From Mycolicibacterium sarraceniae (GTDB taxonomy: Bacteria; Actinomycetota; Actinomycetes; Mycobacteriales; Mycobacteriaceae): DNA of 64,000 nucleotides. A model generated the notes under the pieces. It ran no database searches and was not told where the DNA came from. It saw only the letters and a program-made list of their open reading frames with translations. Each line of letters begins with the position of its first letter. The first letter of the stretch is position 1. Below are positions 59,260-64,000 of this stretch, in pieces. The position numbers and the translations under genes are program-made. Where the stretch lies: assembly GCF_010731875.1 (NCBI RefSeq), contig NZ_AP022595.1, forward strand, positions 1,860,001 through 1,924,000, in the 5' to 3' direction.

Positions 59260-59359
59260 CAGTGCTTTCGGCCCCAAAAGGTAGCCCCCACATTCAAGTA
59301 AGCCAGCCCTAATATTTCTGCGGGGTGCGCTGGTCTTGGTGAGGAATGTCGGAGGTTTC

Positions 59360-61156
59360 ATGAAGGTCTGTGTCGTCGGAGCGGGTCCGTGTGGACTCAC
59401 GACTGTCAAGCAGCTCCTCGATGAAGGCCACGACGTTGTGTGCTTCGACAAGAACCCGGATATCGGCGGCATCTGGCTTCGCTACGACGGCGATGGCGAC
59501 CAGATGAAGGCCTACGACGACCTGTACCTCACCATCTCGATGAAACTGATGGCCTACTCGGACTATCCGTTCCAGGGGGAGCGGAGGTTCTACTCACGGG
59601 GCGAATACTTCGACTACCTCAACGCGTATGCCGATCGCTTCGGTCTGGGCGAGCGCATCCGATTCGGCAGCGAAGTCACCACTATCCAACGGGTTTCGGA
59701 TCGCTGGGTGGTGTCGGTGCGCCGTGACGGTATCGATTCCAAGGAACCATTCGACGCTGTGGCGGTGTGCTCCGGACCGTTCAAGACCCCGAACCGGAGC
59801 ATCGAAGGGCTCGAGAACTTCACCGGTGAGATCGTGCATTCCTGCGAGTACCGGAACAACGAGCGTTTCCGCGGCAAGCGTGTGCTGATCGTCGGTCTTG
59901 CCGAGTCGGGAGCCGATATTGTTCGCCAGGTCGGCGACGTCGCCGCTTCCTGCACGCTGTCCATCCGGTCGTACTCCTATTTGTTGCCCCGAGTGTCGGA
60001 CCGAAACCGGACGACCGATCATGGCACCGTGCGGGCCCATCACCACGAGATGTATCGCCGTGCCACCACCTATCCCCTGGAATTTCAAACCTTCTGGGGG
60101 CGCAGCACACTCGCGAAAGTGCTGTTCCTGGCGATGTCGGTGGTCTATGGCTTCGCCACCTCGGTGCTCGGCATGTTCGGCGTGCGCCGTGACGCGGGTG
60201 CCGAGTCGGCCCTCAACCCGATGGGCGAGTCCATCGATCCCGCGAGACTCGACGTGGCGACGCTGGATAATGCCGAGAACTGGAAGCTGATCGAGACGTG
60301 GAATCGCCGTTCCCACCCGGAGGGCAGTTGGAGCCCGCGGCGCATCTTCTGCAAGAACGTCAGCTTCATCCCCTCCATCGCGGCCGGCCGAGTCACCCTG
60401 AACGATGCGGGCATTGAATCCTCGGTCGGCAACACCGTCACGTTCCGGGACTCGGGTAAGGGCGAGTTCGACACTGTCGTGCTGTGCACGGGTTTCGAAC
60501 ACGATTTCGCCATCGGCGACCTTGACGTCAAAGACGGCAATGTCCGCAACCTCTACAAACACTTCCTGCATCCCGAGTTCAACGGGACGGCGGCTTTCAT
60601 CGGCTTCGTCCGGCCGTTCTCGGGCGGAATTCCGATCTGCGCGGAAATGCAGGCCCGCTTTTTCGCGCGGGTGTGCAGCGGTAGGCAACAGTTGCCTGCC
60701 GACCTCGATGCCGTCATCGCGCGGGAGAAGGAATGGGAAGAGCACTGGACAGCACTGAGCCCGCGACAGACCGAGTCGATCCCCTCACAGGTGATGTATC
60801 TGGACTCGCTGGCGCGTGAGATCGGCTGCCTCGTTCCGATGCGCAAGATGTTGTTCAACCCGAAGTTGTTCATCCAGTTGTGGTTTGGCAGCTTCAATCA
60901 GTCCGGCTACCGGATCGTCGGGCCGCACAACCTTGGGCGGACTGCTCTGGCGGACCTCTATTCCGAGCCCGTCGAGAACCGTCGGGACATGGCGTTGCGC
61001 CATGCACTCCTTCAGTTGACACCGTCGTTCGTGCACCAGAAACACATGATGGGCACGCCGACCCTGAACTGGGTGGACAGTCCGCTGCTGGGCGGCACCT
61101 ATAGTTCCTCGGAGTCGCCTGCGCCGGTGTTGGTGTCCAGCCGAGCCCTGGGTTGA
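59360..61156 (+). CDS. Flavin-containing monooxygenase
   Basis: 598 residues from ATG 59360 with GGAGG 4 nt upstream. FAD motif CVVGAGPCGLTTVKQLLDEG, NADPH motif VLIVGLAESGADIVRQ near 185 and a second-site CTGFEH near 375. The architecture is FMO/Baeyer-Villiger-like. The C-terminal ~180 residues are longer than a minimal FMO. The following antiporter starts 5 bp downstream, so they are one operon. Substrate unknown; a tailoring role for the nearby A-PCP-TE protein is possible but unproven. Confidence 0.88.
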   Translation: MKVCVVGAGPCGLTTVKQLLDEGHDVVCFDKNPDIGGIWLRYDGDGDQMKAYDDLYLTISMKLMAYSDYPFQGERRFYSRGEYFDYLNAYADRFGLGERIRFGSEVTTIQRVSDRWVVSVRRDGIDSKEPFDAVAVCSGPFKTPNRSIEGLENFTGEIVHSCEYRNNERFRGKRVLIVGLAESGADIVRQVGDVAASCTLSIRSYSYLLPRVSDRNRTTDHGTVRAHHHEMYRRATTYPLEFQTFWGRSTLAKVLFLAMSVVYGFATSVLGMFGVRRDAGAESALNPMGESIDPARLDVATLDNAENWKLIETWNRRSHPEGSWSPRRIFCKNVSFIPSIAAGRVTLNDAGIESSVGNTVTFRDSGKGEFDTVVLCTGFEHDFAIGDLDVKDGNVRNLYKHFLHPEFNGTAAFIGFVRPFSGGIPICAEMQARFFARVCSGRQQLPADLDAVIAREKEWEEHWTALSPRQTESIPSQVMYLDSLAREIGCLVPMRKMLFNPKLFIQLWFGSFNQSGYRIVGPHNLGRTALADLYSEPVENRRDMALRHALLQLTPSFVHQKHMMGTPTLNWVDSPLLGGTYSSSESPAPVLVSSRALG

Positions 61157-61160
61157 GTCG

Positions 61161-62396
61161 ATGCCACTCGGGGCCGCGCTACAAGGACTGACCGTTCTGG
61201 CCGTGATTGTGATCGGCTCGGTGATAGTGGGAGATCTGTTCGGCAGGTTCGGTCAGCCAAGGGTTCTCGGGCCGATCGTCGTCGGCACCGCGATGGGTAC
61301 CACGTTGGCAGCGTGCCCCGAATCGATTCGGGGAGTGCTCATTCCCACGACATCGCGCCAACTTCTCGACGCGGTGGGAACCGCTGGCCTGCTTCTCTTG
61401 ATGTTCGCGGCCGGTAATGAACTGCGGCGCTTCGGCAAGCTGGGCGACACGTCCATCGGATGGCGGGTCGCGCCGTGTGTCGTCATCCCGATCGGTGTGT
61501 CCGTACTGGCGGCGTGGCCATTCGCTGCGCGCCTCGGTGTAGCAGATCACCACGACGCGTATGGCTGGCTTTTCGTGGGTATCGCGCTGGGTGTCACGGC
61601 GGTGCCGGTGCTGGTATTGATCGTCAAGGACTTGGGAATCGGGTTGCTGCCTGTCGCGCAAGCGGCGCTGCGCATCTCCGTCGTCACCGATGGTTTTGCC
61701 TGGATCCTGGTGACTTCCTTGGTCGTTGTCTCGCATGCCAGCGCGCTGTCACCCGGGACGCTGGCGATCGGGGCGGCTCTGCTGGTGGTCGCCGTATTCG
61801 TCATTCCGCGGGTGGTATCCCGCACCGATGCGCTCCAACAGGGCACTTCACTGGCGGTCATGATGGCGGTCTCTGCGCTCGTCGGGGCCACGGCGACACA
61901 GCTTCTCGGCTTTCATCCGGCGATCGGTGCGGTGATCGCGGGGTTCTCCTTCCCCGCCGCGCTGGGCGAAGCCTCCTCGGGCCGAGGGTTCAATTCGGTG
62001 GTCAACGTGCTGTGGCCGGCCTTCTTCGTCAGCATCGCGATGTCGGTCCCGTTGCAGGCGTTGCACGATCTGGTGAGTTGGCGCGGGTTGGCGTGCGTCG
62101 GCATCTTGTGGTTCGTGGCGTTGGGGTCGAAGCTGGGGGCCGGCTTCGTATTCGGGTCGATCAGCCGATGGCCATGGCGGCAGTCGGCCAAACTGGGTGT
62201 GCTGCTGGACTGCCGTGGCGTCACCGAGATCGCCATCGCATCCGTCGGTTTCCAGGCACGGTTGATCAGTCCCTTCGCGTTCGCAATGCTGTGCGGTCTG
62301 GCGATCGCCACCACGGCGATCACCGCTCCGCTGTATCGCTGGCTGGGCAACGACACCACCAGCGCGCGAGAAACGCCGGAAGTCGCGACTGCCTAG
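61161..62396 (+). CDS. Cation:proton antiporter (CPA2/Kef-NhaP type)
   Basis: 411 residues, ATG 61161, cotranscribed with the FMO gene (5-bp gap). About 12 hydrophobic helices. VIVGDLFGRFGQPRVLGPIV near the start, LLLLMFAAGNELR, and FHPAIGAVIAGFSFPAA are the conserved CPA2 blocks. No C-terminal TrkA-N domain. Antiporters of this type sometimes sit in biosynthetic clusters as exporters. The stop overlaps by 4 bp the convergent A-PCP-TE gene. Confidence 0.85.
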   Translation: MPLGAALQGLTVLAVIVIGSVIVGDLFGRFGQPRVLGPIVVGTAMGTTLAACPESIRGVLIPTTSRQLLDAVGTAGLLLLMFAAGNELRRFGKLGDTSIGWRVAPCVVIPIGVSVLAAWPFAARLGVADHHDAYGWLFVGIALGVTAVPVLVLIVKDLGIGLLPVAQAALRISVVTDGFAWILVTSLVVVSHASALSPGTLAIGAALLVVAVFVIPRVVSRTDALQQGTSLAVMMAVSALVGATATQLLGFHPAIGAVIAGFSFPAALGEASSGRGFNSVVNVLWPAFFVSIAMSVPLQALHDLVSWRGLACVGILWFVALGSKLGAGFVFGSISRWPWRQSAKLGVLLDCRGVTEIAIASVGFQARLISPFAFAMLCGLAIATTAITAPLYRWLGNDTTSARETPEVATA

Positions 62397-64000
62397 CTTT
62401 TGCGCTCGCGGGCCGCGACGATGAGGTCGACGACCGCACCGATATGGGGTGCGCGCACCATTGAGTGGTGATCGCAGTCCAGGACTTCAGATATGGTCGG
62501 GCCATTGAGGATTCGTTGCCACAGCCGCGGATCATCGGTGTTCAGGTGGCTGCGGATCAGTAGTGCCCGCCCGTCCCACGGTGCCGGCCGATGCCGGAAG
62601 GCGGCCATCATGCCGACCTCTTCGATGGCCCGTGTCTTGCGGACGTAGTTCGCGGAGAAGAGTCCGGCCAGCGGAACCGTCTTCTGGCGCTCCCACCATG
62701 TCCCGAATCCGTTCGCGTTATCGGTCTGAAGTGTGACCGTCGCACCCGGCAGTTCGTTGCGGGCGTCCCAGGCCACGCGGGGGGATAGCCACGGGTCCAG
62801 CATGACGACCATGTCGACGGTCTCGCCGGCTGCCTGCAGTGCGCGCGCGGTCTCGAGGGCGATATGTGCCCCGAGCGAATGGCCCACCAAGGTGTAGGGC
62901 CCGTGCGGCTGGATGTGGCGCAGGTCCGTCAAATGCCGTTGTACGGAGCGCTGTATCGACCAGTCGGGCAGCGCGCGCGCAGACAGTCCGCTCGGCTCGA
63001 ACGCGTAGACCGCGGTCTGATGTCCGATGTGCTCGGCCAGCGGAAGAAAGCACAACGCGGATGCGCCGGCACCGGTGAAGCAGAACAGGGGAGCAGCCGA
63101 GGTGTCGGGCGACAGCGCTCGCAGGGGGGTCGTGGTGGGCTGCATTCGGCGCCCGGCCGCAGGTTCGCGCACCTCGCGCCGGACGGTGGCCAGTCGTTCG
63201 GCGAATGCCGAGACCGTCGGCGCGCTCGCGAGATCCGTGGGTTTCAATGTCATGCCGTGGGATTCGCGGAGTGCGACCAGCATCTGCGCCACTGACAACG
63301 AGTCGCCGCCCAGCGCGTAGAAGCTGTCCGTGCGGCCGACACGTTCGACGCACAGCACTTCGGCCCACAGCGCCGCCGTCATCGATTCGTGGACACCGCA
63401 GGGCGGTTCGAATGGCCCCCGGTGCGGCCGCGGCAGCGCCATCCGGTCGATCTTGCCGCGGTCACCCCGTGGCAGATGGGTCAGAATCTCGATGTTGGCC
63501 GGCACCATCCAGTGCGGCAGATCTCGATGAAGCCGGGTGCGCAACTCGGCTACTGACGGCGTCCGTTCGGTGGTGCTAGGTGCAACGTAGGCGGTCAGCG
63601 TCGGTGTCCCGGAGCGATCGGCGACAACAGCGACTTCACGGATATCGCCATAGGCCGACAGCGTCGCTTCGATCTCGGCCGGCTCGACCAGATACCCGCG
63701 GATCTTCACGGTGTTGTCCGCGCGGCCGGACAGCACCAGGTTGCCGTGCTCATCCCAGCGTCCGACATCACCACCGACATACGTCCTGGTGGCATCCCCG
63801 TTGTCGGAGAAGGTGGCCGATGACGCGGCGGGGTCCAGATACCCGGGGCCCAGATATCGGGAGGTGATGGACACGATCCCGTCAGCGTTGATCTCGATCC
63901 TCTTGTGCGGGGCCGGGATTCCCACGGGTACCACACCGCGTGGTAGCGGCGCAGTGGGCGCGATGTCGTGACTGGCGATGGCCAGTGTCTCGGTCGAGCC
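62393..64000 (-). CDS. NRPS-like protein: adenylation (partial) - carrier - thioesterase, 5' end outside window
   Basis: The frame is open to the right edge, so only the last ~535 residues are seen. From the window edge: end of an adenylation domain (GSTETLAIAS, then VGGDVGRWDEHGNLVLSGR with the Asp hinge, and PRGDRGKIDRMALP with the catalytic Lys). Next a carrier domain (SFYALGGDSLSVAQML, Ser at about codon 230 of the visible part). Last an alpha/beta-hydrolase thioesterase (LVGHSLGAHIALETARAL). No condensation domain is visible. This A-T-TE build releases a single activated acid or amino acid, or a short product made elsewhere. Convergent with the FMO-antiporter operon. Confidence 0.9.
   Translation of the reverse strand, partial: GSTETLAIASHDIAPTAPLPRGVVPVGIPAPHKRIEINADGIVSITSRYLGPGYLDPAASSATFSDNGDATRTYVGGDVGRWDEHGNLVLSGRADNTVKIRGYLVEPAEIEATLSAYGDIREVAVVADRSGTPTLTAYVAPSTTERTPSVAELRTRLHRDLPHWMVPANIEILTHLPRGDRGKIDRMALPRPHRGPFEPPCGVHESMTAALWAEVLCVERVGRTDSFYALGGDSLSVAQMLVALRESHGMTLKPTDLASAPTVSAFAERLATVRREVREPAAGRRMQPTTTPLRALSPDTSAAPLFCFTGAGASALCFLPLAEHIGHQTAVYAFEPSGLSARALPDWSIQRSVQRHLTDLRHIQPHGPYTLVGHSLGAHIALETARALQAAGETVDMVVMLDPWLSPRVAWDARNELPGATVTLQTDNANGFGTWWERQKTVPLAGLFSANYVRKTRAIEEVGMMAAFRHRPAPWDGRALLIRSHLNTDDPRLWQRILNGPTISEVLDCDHHSMVRAPHIGAVVDLIVAARERKS

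Noticed and set aside
58239..59297. 352-codon Arg/Cys-rich frame antisense to the PGRS-type gene
   Set aside because: Product of reading GGC/GGT repeats on the other strand; repetitive RRCRR pattern with no protein character.

Overview
The window is high-GC actinobacterial DNA and almost certainly comes from a Mycobacterium of the rapid-grower type. Diagnostic content: PapA/MmpL/FAAL/PE-PPE lipid genes, a bimodular mycobacterial PKS, a Gap/Sap-type membrane protein, the Sdh1 succinate dehydrogenase operon with its Rv0250c-like partner, AAC(2')-I, FecB2, the mbt-2 mycobactin genes and a PGRS-type glycine-rich protein. The order of the first 32 kb (trehalose-polyphleate locus, sdh1, aac(2')-I, pxpB/pxpC-like pair, fecB2) resembles, as far as I recall it, the Mycobacterium smegmatis chromosome. 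All names come from recognising translated motifs by eye; no search was run.

Layout. 1-18.4 kb: surface-lipid locus (PKS, PapA3, MmpL10, PE-PPE acyltransferase, Gap-like protein, FAAL-type FadD), read as trehalose polyphleate (TPP) biosynthesis and export because both acyltransferase domains carry the malonyl-type HAFH motif. 18.4-23.2 kb: flavin reductase-like protein, a 51-residue ORF, and the sdh1 operon with a palindromic Crp-like site upstream. 23.2-27.5 kb: a decayed isocitrate lyase/PEP mutase-family gene, then marR-mmpS-mmpL. 27.8-32.5 kb: aac(2')-I, two 5-oxoprolinase-like subunits, a queuosine-precursor transporter, FecB2, a LysE exporter and a small membrane protein. 32.6-37.8 kb: a gene fragment with a 20-bp tandem repeat, a siderophore-interacting flavoprotein and its TetR repressor divergent from a P450, an ArgP/LysG-type regulator lacking a normal start codon, and an L,D-transpeptidase.

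37.9-43 kb is a POT peptide transporter followed by a gene graveyard: 3' or 5' pieces of an acyl-CoA synthetase, a DeoR regulator, a mannitol-type PTS EIIA and a zinc-dependent sugar dehydrogenase. An IS21-family element (39893-42515) sits inside the EIIA piece with a 7-bp target duplication. Both of its genes are frameshifted. 43-48.7 kb: two coiled-coil-like ORFs, then an aldehyde dehydrogenase/glutaryl-CoA dehydrogenase/GabD1 operon divergent from an XRE-cupin regulator.

48.7-64 kb: a deletion derivative of an MhpA-like hydroxylase and another fragment, a sulfatase with an SRPBCC protein, the mbt-2 cluster (mbtK, mbtN, mbtM, mbtL) with an IdeR-like box, a decayed exported-protein gene ending at a strong hairpin, a sugar-isomerase-like TIM barrel, the PGRS-type protein, a flavin monooxygenase with a cation/proton antiporter, and the 3' part of an adenylation-PCP-thioesterase gene that leaves the window on the right.

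Main themes are envelope lipid assembly (TPP locus, MmpS/MmpL), iron acquisition (mbt-2, siderophore reductase, FecB2) and gene decay in the centre. No tRNA, rRNA or CRISPR array was found. The clearest unsolved points are the missing dehydratase in PKS module 1, the argP-like gene without a start codon, and the glutarate-type catabolic operon.
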